Source of the DNA: Paracoccus marinaquae
Lineage (GTDB): Bacteria; Pseudomonadota; Alphaproteobacteria; Rhodobacterales; Rhodobacteraceae
Direction: 5' to 3'
Length of the DNA stretch: 42,260 bases
NCBI RefSeq assembly: GCF_018860165.1
Contig: NZ_JAHKNG010000034.1
Span: 1-42,260 of the forward strand
In this document: piece by piece, positions 18,741 through 26,824 of the stretch
Layout: every line of letters starts with the position of its first letter
How positions within the stretch are numbered: position 1 is the stretch's first letter
Notes under the pieces: model-generated
Told to the model about the DNA's origin: nothing
Seen by the model: only the letters and a program-made list of their open reading frames with translations
Databases searched by the model: none
Program-made: the position numbers and the translations under genes

Positions 18741-18808
18741 GTGTTTATGAAAGGCAGCCCTCATCTTGTGGATACCTTCCACCATTTCGCCCATATGTTG
18801 GGATTTGG

Positions 18809-18837
18809 TTGACACGTAGCGGTCGGGCAGGAACAAT
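18809..18837 (+). promoter_or_regulatory. Candidate smc promoter
   Basis: TTGACA (18809-18814), a 17-nt spacer and AACAAT (18832-18837) form a good sigma-70-like pair ending 36 bp before the GTG start of smc. It does not overlap the operators of the divergent operon, whose nearest edge is about 70 bp away, so the two directions are probably controlled separately. Confidence 0.5.
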
Positions 18838-18873
18838 CACCAAAACGAGCAGTATCCGACGGAGTGCGCCCCC

Positions 18874-21800
18874 GTGCGATTCGACCGCCTTCGCCTCAAC
18901 GGCTTCAAAAGTTTCGTGGACCCCACCGATCTTGTGATCCGCGAGGGGCTGACCGGCGTGGTCGGCCCGAATGGCTGCGGCAAGTCGAACCTTCTGGAGG
19001 CGCTGCGCTGGGTGATGGGCGAGAACCGCCCCACCGCCATGCGTGGCGAGGGGATGGAGGACGTGATCTTCGCCGGCACCTCGCGCCGCTCGGCCCGTGG
19101 CCATGCCGAGGTCACGCTGACCATCGACAACCGCGACCGGCTGGCACCCGCAGGCTTCAACGATGACGACAGTTTCGACATCGTGCGCCGGATCACCCGC
19201 GACGCGGGCAGCGCCTACCGGATCGGCGGCAAGGATGTGCGGGCACGCGACGTGCAGATGCTGTTTGCGGATGCCTCGACCGGGGCGCATTCGCCGGCGC
19301 TGGTCCGGCAGGGGCAGATTTCGGAACTGATCAACGCCAAGCCCAAGAACCGCCGCCGGATCCTGGAGGAGGCGGCGGGGATCAGCGGTCTCTATCAGCG
19401 CCGGCACGAGGCCGAGTTGAAGCTGAACGGGGCCGAGACCAACCTGACCCGCGTCGATGACACGCTGGACCAGCTGTCGGCACAGGCGGCCAGCCTTGCC
19501 CGCCAGGCGCGGGCGGCGGCGAGATACCGCGAGATCGGTGCGGCCCTGCGGCTGGCCGAGGGGCTGCTGCTCTATCGCCGCTGGTCCGAGGCGGAAGCGG
19601 CACGGCTGGCGGCGGTCGAGGCGCTGGCGGCGGCGCTGAAGGCGGCGGGCGAGGCCGAGGCGGCTTCGCGGCAGGCCAGCGCTCGGCGCGAGGCGGCGGA
19701 TGAGGCCTTGCCGGCCCTGCGCGAAGAGGAACAGGTGGCGGCCGCGATCCTGTCGCGGCTGGTCGTCGAGCGCGAGGCGCTGGACGAGGCCGAGGCGCGG
19801 GCGGCCGAACAGGTCCGCGCACTGGCCGCGCGCATCGCCCAGCTTGACCGCGACATCGAGCGCGAAGAGGCGCTGAACCGCGATGCGGGCGAGGTGGTCG
19901 AGCGGCTGGACTGGGAAAGGACCGAACTGGAGAAATCCGGGCAGGGCCATGACGCGCGGCTGGATACGGCGGCGGGTACCGCTGACGAGGCCGCCGAGGC
20001 GCTGCGCGAGGTCGAGGCGCGGCTGGCCGAACTGACTGACGAATCGGCGCGGTTGGCGGCGCGGCATCAATCGGCCGAGCGGCTGGTATCCGATCTGCGG
20101 GCAATGCTGGAGCGCGCCGAGAAATCGGCGGCCGAGGCCGATGAAAACGCCACCCGCGCCGCCGGGGCCGGCACCGAGGCCGAGGCCGCCCTGCGCGCGG
20201 CCGAAGCGGCGCAGGAAGCCGCCCGCGACCGCGCCGAGGCCGCCGAGGAGGCGCTGGCCGGGGTTGAGCTTGCCCGCGCCGAGGCCGAGACCGCCGAGGC
20301 CGCGGCGCGGGCCGCGCGATCCGAGGCCGAGGGCGAATCGGGCGCGCTGGCCGCCGAGATGGCGGCGCTGCGGCGGCTGGTCGAGCGCGGCCAGTCGGAC
20401 GGCCGCGCGATCCTCGACCGGGTGCAGGTCGGGAAGGGCCACGAGATCGCCTTCGGCGCGGCGCTTGGCGACGACCTGCGTGCCGGGTTGGCCGAGGATG
20501 GCGAATCGGGCTGGCATGTCCTGCCCTTCTGGGACGCGCCCCAGCCCCTGCCGGCGGGTGCCGCGCCCCTGGCAGATCATGTGACCGGCCCCGAGGCGCT
20601 GGCCCGGCGGCTGTCGCAGGTCGGGCTGGTGGCGGATGCCGGGGCCGGGGCGGCCCTGCAGGCGGGGCTGGCCCCCGGTCAGCGGTTGGTCACGCCCGAG
20701 GGCGATCTGTTCCGCTGGGACGGGATGCGGGTCCTGGCGGGCGAGGCTTCCTCCTCGGCCGCGCTGCATCTGCAGAAGGTGAACCAGCTTCAGGAGATCA
20801 CCGGGCAGGCCGAAGAGGCGCAGGCCCGCGCCGCCACCGCCGCCGAGGCGCATGATGAGGCCAAGGCGCGGCTGGCCGATGTGGCGGCGATGGAGAAATC
20901 CGCCCGCGATGCGCGGCGCGAGGCCGAACGGCTGCTGTCGGATGCCGCGCGCGCGGCGACCCGGGCCGAATCGGATCTGGCCATGGCCAACAGCCGCGTC
21001 GATTCGGCGCGGAGCGAGGTGACGCGGCACCGGGCGGATGCCGCAGATGCGCGGGGGCGGCTGACCCAGGCGGAACGGGCGCTGGCGGATCTGCCCGACC
21101 GCGCCGATGCCGCCCAGGCGGTCGAAAATGCCCGCACCGGCGTCGAGGCCGCGCGCATCGCCACCATGACCCGCCGCGCCGCGCTGGACGAATTGCGCCG
21201 CGAGGGCAATGCCCGGATCAAGCGGTTGCAGGAAATCGCCAGAGAGGACTCGGGCTGGAAGCTGCGCCTTCAACAGGCCGGCACGCGCGCCGCCGAACTG
21301 GCTGCGCGGCGCGAGGCGGCGGCGGATGAGCTGGAGCAGGCCGAAGCCCAGCCCGCCCTTCTGGCCGAGAAACGCGACAGCCTGACCGGGCGCGAGGACC
21401 AGGCACAGACCCGTGCGGCTCGTGCCCGCGAAGCGCTGAGCGCGGCCGATGACGCGGCCCGCGCCGCCGCCCATGCCGAGCGTGACGCCGAACGTGCGGC
21501 GTCCGAGGCGCGCGAAACCCGCGCCGCCCGCGAGGCCCGCGCCGAGGCTGCCCGCGACAGCGAGGTGGCCGCCCACAGCCGCATCCTCGAGGAAACCGAG
21601 GACACGCCGCAGGCCCTGCGCGAGACGCTGGACGAGGCCGATGCCGACACGCCGGTCGCCGTGCTGGAGGACAAGATAGCCCGACTGCGCACGCAGCGCG
21701 ACGGCTTGGGCGCGGTGAACCTGCGCGCCGACGAGGACAAGCGCGAACTGGAGGAAGAGCGCGACCGTCTGGCCGGCGAGAAGACCGATCTGGAAGAGGC

Positions 21801-22326
21801 GATCCGCAAGCTGCGCGCCGGTATCGGCAGCCTGAACCGCGAGGGGCGCGAACGCCTGCTGGCCGCCTTCGACACGGTGAACGCCAATTTCACCACGCTG
21901 TTCACCACCCTCTTCGGTGGCGGCGAGGCGCGGCTGGTGCTGGTAGAATCCGACGACCCGCTGGAAGCCGGCCTCGAAATCATGTGCCAGCCGCCGGGCA
22001 AGAAACTGTCCACCCTCAGCCTGCTGTCGGGCGGCGAACAGACGCTGACGGCGCTGGCGCTGATCTTTGCCGTGTTCCTTGCCAACCCCGCCCCGATCTG
22101 CGTGCTGGACGAGGTGGATGCGCCGCTGGACGATGCCAATGTCTCGCGCTTCTGCGACCTGCTGGACGAGATGACCAACCGCACCGAGACCCGCTTTCTG
22201 GTCATCACCCATCACGCGGTGACGATGGCGCGGATGGACCGGCTTTTCGGCGTCACCATGGTCGAACAGGGGGTCAGCCAGCTGGTCAGCGTCGATCTGA
22301 ACCGCGCCGAGGCTCTGGTCGCCTGA
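18874..22326 (+). CDS. smc: Chromosome segregation protein SMC
   Basis: A 1150-residue SMC ATPase that forms V-shaped dimers and, with ScpA and ScpB, organises and separates chromosomes. Walker A is GPNGCGKS (31-38) at the N-terminal head; two long Ala/Glu/Arg-rich coiled coils (about 170-500 and 645-1000) flank a hinge (about 505-640); the C-terminal head has the signature LLSGGEQTLTALAL and Walker B ICVLDEVDAPLDD. A GTG start is used (18874), with GGAG 9 bp upstream; this puts FKSFVDP at the usual N-terminal position. It is the first of four rightward genes. The 1156-residue frame antisense to it is a composition shadow. Confidence 0.97.
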   Translation: MRFDRLRLNGFKSFVDPTDLVIREGLTGVVGPNGCGKSNLLEALRWVMGENRPTAMRGEGMEDVIFAGTSRRSARGHAEVTLTIDNRDRLAPAGFNDDDSFDIVRRITRDAGSAYRIGGKDVRARDVQMLFADASTGAHSPALVRQGQISELINAKPKNRRRILEEAAGISGLYQRRHEAELKLNGAETNLTRVDDTLDQLSAQAASLARQARAAARYREIGAALRLAEGLLLYRRWSEAEAARLAAVEALAAALKAAGEAEAASRQASARREAADEALPALREEEQVAAAILSRLVVEREALDEAEARAAEQVRALAARIAQLDRDIEREEALNRDAGEVVERLDWERTELEKSGQGHDARLDTAAGTADEAAEALREVEARLAELTDESARLAARHQSAERLVSDLRAMLERAEKSAAEADENATRAAGAGTEAEAALRAAEAAQEAARDRAEAAEEALAGVELARAEAETAEAAARAARSEAEGESGALAAEMAALRRLVERGQSDGRAILDRVQVGKGHEIAFGAALGDDLRAGLAEDGESGWHVLPFWDAPQPLPAGAAPLADHVTGPEALARRLSQVGLVADAGAGAALQAGLAPGQRLVTPEGDLFRWDGMRVLAGEASSSAALHLQKVNQLQEITGQAEEAQARAATAAEAHDEAKARLADVAAMEKSARDARREAERLLSDAARAATRAESDLAMANSRVDSARSEVTRHRADAADARGRLTQAERALADLPDRADAAQAVENARTGVEAARIATMTRRAALDELRREGNARIKRLQEIAREDSGWKLRLQQAGTRAAELAARREAAADELEQAEAQPALLAEKRDSLTGREDQAQTRAARAREALSAADDAARAAAHAERDAERAASEARETRAAREARAEAARDSEVAAHSRILEETEDTPQALRETLDEADADTPVAVLEDKIARLRTQRDGLGAVNLRADEDKRELEEERDRLAGEKTDLEEAIRKLRAGIGSLNREGRERLLAAFDTVNANFTTLFTTLFGGGEARLVLVESDDPLEAGLEIMCQPPGKKLSTLSLLSGGEQTLTALALIFAVFLANPAPICVLDEVDAPLDDANVSRFCDLLDEMTNRTETRFLVITHHAVTMARMDRLFGVTMVEQGVSQLVSVDLNRAEALVA

Positions 22327-22382
22327 CCCTGCCCGCGTTAGGCTGCGGCCCGAATCCGCATTGCAGTCAGACGAGGACAGCC

Positions 22383-22838
22383 ATGAGCATCGAAGCGACC
22401 CTTGCCGAAAAAGGCATCACCCTGCCGGACGCGCCCGCGCCCGCGGCCAATTACGTGCCCTTCGTGCAAAGCGGCAATCTGGTCTTCATCTCGGGCCAGA
22501 TCAGCGCCGATGCGAACGGGCTGATCAAGGGCAGGCTGGGCGACGGCATGTCGGTCGAGGACGGCGCCGCCGCCGCCCGCCGCTGCGGGCTGGCGCTGAT
22601 CGCGCAGCTGAAATCGGCCATCGGTGACCTGGACCGCGTCGCCCGCGTCGTGAAACTGACCGGCTTCGTCAATTCGACCGGGGATTTCACCGATCAGCCC
22701 AAGGTCATCAACGGCTGCTCGGACCTGATGGTCGAGGTCTTCGGCGAGGCCGGCCGCCATGCCCGCGCCGCCGTCTCGGCGCCGGCGCTGCCGCTGGGCG
22801 TCGCGGTCGAGATCGAGGCGGTCTTCGAGGTGAAGTGA
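22383..22838 (+). CDS. RidA family protein
   Basis: A 151-residue member of the RidA/YjgF/UK114 family; the archetype removes reactive enamine/imine intermediates made by PLP enzymes. Blocks seen are SGNLVFISGQIS, KLTGFVNST, and the C-terminal GRHARAAVSAPALPLGVAVEIEA, in which the Arg corresponds to the substrate-carboxylate-binding arginine of active RidA. It is slightly longer than E. coli RidA (128), matching the longer alphaproteobacterial subfamily whose substrate is less certain. GAGGACAGCC precedes the ATG. Its stop overlaps the next start by 1 bp. Confidence 0.9.
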   Translation: MSIEATLAEKGITLPDAPAPAANYVPFVQSGNLVFISGQISADANGLIKGRLGDGMSVEDGAAAARRCGLALIAQLKSAIGDLDRVARVVKLTGFVNSTGDFTDQPKVINGCSDLMVEVFGEAGRHARAAVSAPALPLGVAVEIEAVFEVK

Positions 22839-23593
22839 TGGCAACCCTGCCGCTGGAATTTCTGCGCATCCCCTTCGCCCATCGCGGGCTGCACGGGCCG
22901 GGCGTGCCCGAAAACAGCCTGGCCGCCGCCGAGGCCGCCATTGCCGCCGGCTACGGGATCGAGATGGACATCCAGCCCGCCGCCGGCTGTGTGCCGATGG
23001 TGTTTCACGACTACGATCTGGCCCGGCTGGCCGGCGATGAGGGCTATATCGCCGATATCGAGGCCGGGGATCTGGCCGGGATGCGGCTTCTGGACACGGA
23101 TCAGGCGATCCCGACCCTGGCCGAGATGCTGCGGCTGGTCGCCGGGCGGGTGCCGCTGCTGATCGAGATCAAGGATCAGGACGGCCGTCTGGGCACGAAT
23201 ATCGGCGACCTGCACGACCATGTCGCGGATCAGTTGAAATCCTATGACGGGCCGGTGGCCGTCATGTCTTTCAACCCGCATGTGGTGAAGGCGTTTCACG
23301 CCGCCATGCCCCGGATCCCGGCCGGGATCACCTCCTGCGGCTTTCCGGCCGAGGACTGGCCGGCGCTGGACAAGGACACCCGCCGGGATCTGGCCGGAAT
23401 CGGCGATTTCGAGGCTTCGGGCGCCTGTTTCATCTCGCATGACAGGAACGACCTGGCCAATCCGCGCGTCGTTGCGCTGAAGTCGCGCGGGGTGCCGGTG
23501 CTGTGCTGGACCGTGCGCAGCCCGGCCGAGGAGGCCGAGGCGCGCCGTCTGGCCGACAACATCACCTTCGAGGGCTATGCGGCGCCGCGATAG
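22838..23593 (+). CDS. Glycerophosphodiester phosphodiesterase
   Basis: A 251-residue GDPD-family TIM-barrel enzyme that cleaves glycerophosphodiesters to sn-glycerol 3-phosphate and an alcohol. The catalytic and metal residues are present: His15-Arg16 (AHRGLHG), Glu26-Asn27 (PENS), Glu42 and Asp44 (IEMDIQ), and His57-Asp58 (FHDYD), plus the later IEIKDQD. No signal peptide, so cytoplasmic. The ATG at 22838 shares one base with the RidA stop (TGATG), giving translational coupling; the preceding GTG is in frame but less likely. It supplies glycerol phosphate from membrane turnover. Confidence 0.92.
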   Translation: MATLPLEFLRIPFAHRGLHGPGVPENSLAAAEAAIAAGYGIEMDIQPAAGCVPMVFHDYDLARLAGDEGYIADIEAGDLAGMRLLDTDQAIPTLAEMLRLVAGRVPLLIEIKDQDGRLGTNIGDLHDHVADQLKSYDGPVAVMSFNPHVVKAFHAAMPRIPAGITSCGFPAEDWPALDKDTRRDLAGIGDFEASGACFISHDRNDLANPRVVALKSRGVPVLCWTVRSPAEEAEARRLADNITFEGYAAPR

Positions 23594-23667
23594 GCGCGCT
23601 GGCCCTCGCCGTGCCTTGTGATCGCCCGGACGCTGACAAAGCCGGGGCAAGCCCCTAGTCTGCCCGC

Positions 23668-24801
23668 ATGACCGCCGCCCTGACCCTGACCACGCATTCC
23701 GCCATAGCCGAGATCGCGCCCGCGACATGGGACGGTCTGGGCGACGGCAACCCCTTCACCACGCATCGCTTTCTGCATGCGCTGGAGGCCTCGGGCTCGG
23801 TCGGGCCGGGGACCGGCTGGCAGCCGCTGCACCTGACGGTCGAGCGGGACGGGAGGATCGTCGGGGCCGCGCCGCTTTACGCGAAATCGCACAGTCAGGG
23901 CGAATATATATTCGATCACGCCTGGGCCGAGGCCTATATGCGGGCAGGCGGGCGCTATTACCCCAAGCTGCAGGGCGCGGTGCCCTTCACCCCGGCCAGC
24001 GGCGCGCGGCTGCTGGCGGCCGAGCCGGCGGTGCGGCAGGCGCTGCTGGCGGGGATGACGCAGGTGGCTCAGCGCGGCGGGGCCTCGGGCGCGCATGTGA
24101 CCTTCTGCACCGAGGACGAGGCGCGGCTGGGCGAAGAGGCGGGCTTTCTGCCCCGCGTGACCCAGCAATTCCACTGGCTCAATCGCGGCTATGCCCATTT
24201 CGACGATTTCCTGGCCGCGCTCAGTTCGCGCAAGCGCAAGGCGATCCGCAAGGAACGGGCGCGGGCGCAGGGCTTCGGCGGCACGATCCGGCATCTGCGC
24301 GGAGACGACCTGCGACCCCGGCACTGGGATGCCTTCTGGGCCTTCTATCAGGATACCGGCGGGCGAAAATGGGGCCGGCCCTACCTGACCCGTGCCTTCT
24401 TCGATCGCATCCACCAGACCATGCGCGACGATATCCTGCTGGTGCTGGCCCTGCGCGACGACCAGCCCATCGCCGGGGCGCTGAACTTCATCGGGCCGGA
24501 TGCGCTCTATGGCCGCTACTGGGGTTGCGTCGAGGACCATGCCTTTCTGCATTTCGAGCTTTGCTATCATCAGGCCATCGACCATGCCATCGCGCACGGG
24601 CTGGCGCGGGTCGAGGCCGGGGCGCAGGGCGAACACAAGCTGGCCCGCGGCTATGAGCCGGTGCCGATCCATTCGCTGCACTGGGTCAGCGACGAGGGGT
24701 TCCTGCGGGCGCTGGCCGATTATCTCGATCAGGAGCGTCGCGCCATGGGTCAGGAAATCGACGCGCTGGCCCATTGGACGCCGTTCAGGAAACAGGGCTG
24801 A
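23668..24801 (+). CDS. FemAB-like GNAT acyltransferase (PF04339 type)
   Basis: A 377-residue protein of the 'peptidoglycan biosynthesis' / GNAT-like family (DUF482). Early it carries NPFTTHRFLHALEASGSVG and a YIFDHAWAEAY block, the family's hallmark; in the middle SSRKRKAIRKERARAQ and GRKWGRPYLTRAFFDRI; and near the end EAGAQGEHKLARGYEPVPIHS, where the family has its most conserved GAQGEHK motif. The acyl donor and acceptor are not known. It lies 74 bp after the glycerophosphodiesterase on the same strand and is followed by a terminator. Confidence 0.88.
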   Translation: MTAALTLTTHSAIAEIAPATWDGLGDGNPFTTHRFLHALEASGSVGPGTGWQPLHLTVERDGRIVGAAPLYAKSHSQGEYIFDHAWAEAYMRAGGRYYPKLQGAVPFTPASGARLLAAEPAVRQALLAGMTQVAQRGGASGAHVTFCTEDEARLGEEAGFLPRVTQQFHWLNRGYAHFDDFLAALSSRKRKAIRKERARAQGFGGTIRHLRGDDLRPRHWDAFWAFYQDTGGRKWGRPYLTRAFFDRIHQTMRDDILLVLALRDDQPIAGALNFIGPDALYGRYWGCVEDHAFLHFELCYHQAIDHAIAHGLARVEAGAQGEHKLARGYEPVPIHSLHWVSDEGFLRALADYLDQERRAMGQEIDALAHWTPFRKQG

Positions 24802-24809
24802 CATCAGAA

Positions 24810-24834
24810 GGCCCGCCGGGGCAGGCGGCGGGCC
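24810..24834. terminator. Hairpin between convergent genes
   Basis: A perfect 9-bp stem GGCCCGCCG / CGGCGGGCC closes a 7-nt loop and is followed by GTTTGGG. It lies between the convergent acyltransferase gene and the small exported protein gene and probably ends both transcripts. Confidence 0.65.
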
Positions 24835-24857
24835 GTTTGGGTGTGATCTGTTGCGGC

Positions 24858-25211
24858 TCAGCTGGTGGCAGCATCGCCGCCGGTGCTGGTCACGGTCAGG
24901 ATGCCGCCCTTGCGCTGGAAGTTATACAGCGTCTCGGGATGGGCGGGCAGGGCGAAGCTGACATCGTCGCCGTCCTCAAGCGCCATGATCAGCCGCTGCG
25001 GCTGGTCGGGGGCGCTGTCGCTGACATAGGTGGCCACGACCTCATAGGCGCTGCCGGCGGCGTCGGTGAAATAGACGTTCATGTCGACGCTTTCGCTGTG
25101 CAGGCTGGCGCCGGTGGCCGGAACGGTCAGGGTGATGCTGTCGGCCATGGCGGTCGCGGGGGCGGCGGCAAGGGCGGTCAGCAGGGCGGCGGTGGCGATC
25201 TTGAAGCTCAT
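24858..25211 (-). CDS. Small exported protein of unknown function
   Basis: A 117-residue protein with a clear signal peptide (MSFKIATAALLTALAAAPATA, cleavage near residue 21-24), giving a periplasmic mature form of about 93 residues with mostly beta character (SITLTVPATG, DMNVYFTD, YEVVATYVS). I do not recognise the family; the mature part has no cysteine and no catalytic motif. It is divergent from a LysR regulator across an AT-rich 99-bp gap, and LysR proteins often control the divergent gene, so it may be its target. Confidence 0.72.
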   Translation of the reverse strand: MSFKIATAALLTALAAAPATAMADSITLTVPATGASLHSESVDMNVYFTDAAGSAYEVVATYVSDSAPDQPQRLIMALEDGDDVSFALPAHPETLYNFQRKGGILTVTSTGGDAATS

Positions 25212-25310
25212 CTTGAAACTCCTCGGGGCTGGGTTGTCTCTCTGACTGGACAGATAGGGCTCCCCGATGAATAATAAAAATAGATTGTAGATATAATTAG
25301 GATAACAAAA
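25212..25310. promoter_or_regulatory. Divergent AT-rich promoter region
   Basis: The half next to the LysR gene (about 25265-25310) is strikingly A+T-rich for this genome and holds a perfect TATAAT (25292-25297) 13 bp before the LysR start, so its transcript would have almost no leader. AGGA (25299-25302) serves as ribosome-binding site. On the other strand TATTTTTATTATTC can serve the exported-protein gene. A LysR operator is expected here, but I cannot fix one T-N11-A site. Confidence 0.5.
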
Positions 25311-26213
25311 ATGGATTTACGCCGGTCGGATCTGGGCCTGCTGGTCTCGCTGGACGCGCTTCTGGCGGAGCGCAGCGTGACCGCCGCAGCCCGTCGCCTC
25401 GGCATCAGCCAGCCGGCCCTGTCGGCGCAGCTGGCGCGCCTGCGCGACCTGACGGGCGACGAATTGCTGGTCGGCAACGCCCATGGCATGGTGCCGACGC
25501 CACGCGCGCAGGAAATCCAGGCGCCGCTGCATATGCTGCTGCAGGACATCTCGGATCTGGTCCTGTCCGAGACCGGTTTCGACCCCGCCACCAGCGACCG
25601 CCGCTTTCATCTCGTCGCCGCCGATCTGGCGCTGGCGACGATCCTGCCGCCGCTCCTGCAGCGTTTCCGCGACGAGGCGCCGGGGCTGCGCCTGACTGCC
25701 GGCGCGCTGGATCCCGCCCGGCTGGAGCAGGACGGCGCCGAGGGGCGCGTCGATCTGGCGGTGACCACGGCGATGCTGCTGCCCCAAGGCTTTCAGAGCG
25801 TGAAGCTGATCGAAACCGAATATCGCGTGATCTGGCGGCAGGACCATCCGCTGCTGGCGGAGGGGATCACGCTGGCCCAGTTCTGCGCGCTGCCGCATCT
25901 GCATGTCAGCCCGGTCGAGGCCAGCCTGCAGGGGCCGGTGGACCGGGTGCTGCAACAGCATGACATGCGCCGCCATGTGACGGCCTCGGTCAGCAGCTAT
26001 GCGATGGCGCCGGCACTGATCCGCGCCTCGGACCTGATCGGCGTGGTGCCGCGCATCCTGATGGATTTCGACGGTGCGGGTCTGACCGACGCGCCGCTGC
26101 CGGTCCAGATGGCGCCGCTGTCGGTCTTTCTGGGCTGGCATCCGCGCTATCGCAACGACCGCGCCCATCGCTGGCTGCGCGAGGTGATCGCCGCGATCTG
26201 CCAGCGGCTCTAG
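25311..26213 (+). CDS. LysR family transcriptional regulator
   Basis: A 300-residue regulator. The N-terminal winged HTH (4-63) contains RSVTAAARRLGISQPALSAQLARLR, shown here as the standard LysR recognition helix region; it is followed by a periplasmic-binding-like effector domain (about 93-300). The start DLRRSDLGLLVSLDALL and the effector-domain style (HPRYRNDRAHRWLRE at the end) are those of the NodD/LinR-like branch that answers aromatic or plant-derived signals. The effector is unknown. Divergent gene: the small exported protein. Confidence 0.9.
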   Translation: MDLRRSDLGLLVSLDALLAERSVTAAARRLGISQPALSAQLARLRDLTGDELLVGNAHGMVPTPRAQEIQAPLHMLLQDISDLVLSETGFDPATSDRRFHLVAADLALATILPPLLQRFRDEAPGLRLTAGALDPARLEQDGAEGRVDLAVTTAMLLPQGFQSVKLIETEYRVIWRQDHPLLAEGITLAQFCALPHLHVSPVEASLQGPVDRVLQQHDMRRHVTASVSSYAMAPALIRASDLIGVVPRILMDFDGAGLTDAPLPVQMAPLSVFLGWHPRYRNDRAHRWLREVIAAICQRL

Positions 26214-26218
26214 GAAAG

Positions 26219-26249
26219 GGCGCGGGGTGGCCGGACACCGCCCCGCGCC
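26219..26249. terminator. Hairpin between lysR-type gene and peroxiredoxin
   Basis: A 9-bp stem GGCGCGGGG / CCCCGCGCC with a 13-nt loop lies between two convergent stop codons. No real U-tract follows, so the strength is uncertain. Confidence 0.45.
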
Positions 26250-26255
26250 GGGTTG

Positions 26256-26741
26256 TCAGGCTTTCTCCAGCAGGGCTTCGCCCGCGCTGACGCTGCACAT
26301 GCCGGGCGATTCCTCGACCTGGATGACCTCGACCTTGCCATCCTTCAGCAGCGCGGCAAAACGCTTGCAGCGTCCGAACAGGCCGGCGGGGGCCGCGTCG
26401 AAATCAAGCCCCATCGCCCTGGTGACGCCGCCATCTGCATCGGCCAGCACCTCGATGCCGGCATCCGGGGCGCCGGTCTGCTTGGCCCAGGCGTCGCAGA
26501 CGAAGGGATCGTTCACGGTCAGGCAGACGATCCGGCTGATGCCCTTGTCACGGAACTTGTCCGCAGTGCGGATGAAGCTGGGCATATGGGCATTGGTGCA
26601 GGTGCCGGTAAAGGCGCCCGGCAGCCCGAAAATCGCCACGCGGCCCTGTGCCAGTTCGGCGGTGTCGACCGCCTCGGGGCCGCTTTCGCCCACCCGCAGC
26701 AGTTTGCCACCGGGAAAGCTGTCTCCTGCTTGGATACTCAT
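26256..26741 (-). CDS. Peroxiredoxin, Prx5 type
   Basis: A 161-residue thiol peroxidase of the AhpE/Prx5 family that reduces hydrogen peroxide and alkyl peroxides. The active site is PGAFTGTCTNAHMPSF with the peroxidatic Cys48; other cysteines are in RIVCLTVNDPFVCDAW, GRCKRF and GMCSVSAG. The pattern (PGAFTxTC and VNDPFV) is diagnostic for Prx5. Electrons would come from glutathione/glutaredoxin or thioredoxin; no glutaredoxin domain is fused. It is divergent from a flavoprotein reductase, 83 bp apart, a suggestive but unproven pairing. Confidence 0.93.
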   Translation of the reverse strand: MSIQAGDSFPGGKLLRVGESGPEAVDTAELAQGRVAIFGLPGAFTGTCTNAHMPSFIRTADKFRDKGISRIVCLTVNDPFVCDAWAKQTGAPDAGIEVLADADGGVTRAMGLDFDAAPAGLFGRCKRFAALLKDGKVEVIQVEESPGMCSVSAGEALLEKA

Positions 26742-26824
26742 CGCGCGTCTCCATGAATTGCAACGGATTCGCGGGGACTATAGGCTGCCGCCCTGAAACA
26801 GGCCAGATGACAGGCGGGGCGGGA

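Noticed and set aside
18745..22215. Open frame of 1156 codons antisense to smc
   Set aside because: Produced by the GC-rich third positions of smc; the translation is Gly/Arg/Gln-rich without domains, while the sense frame is a complete SMC.
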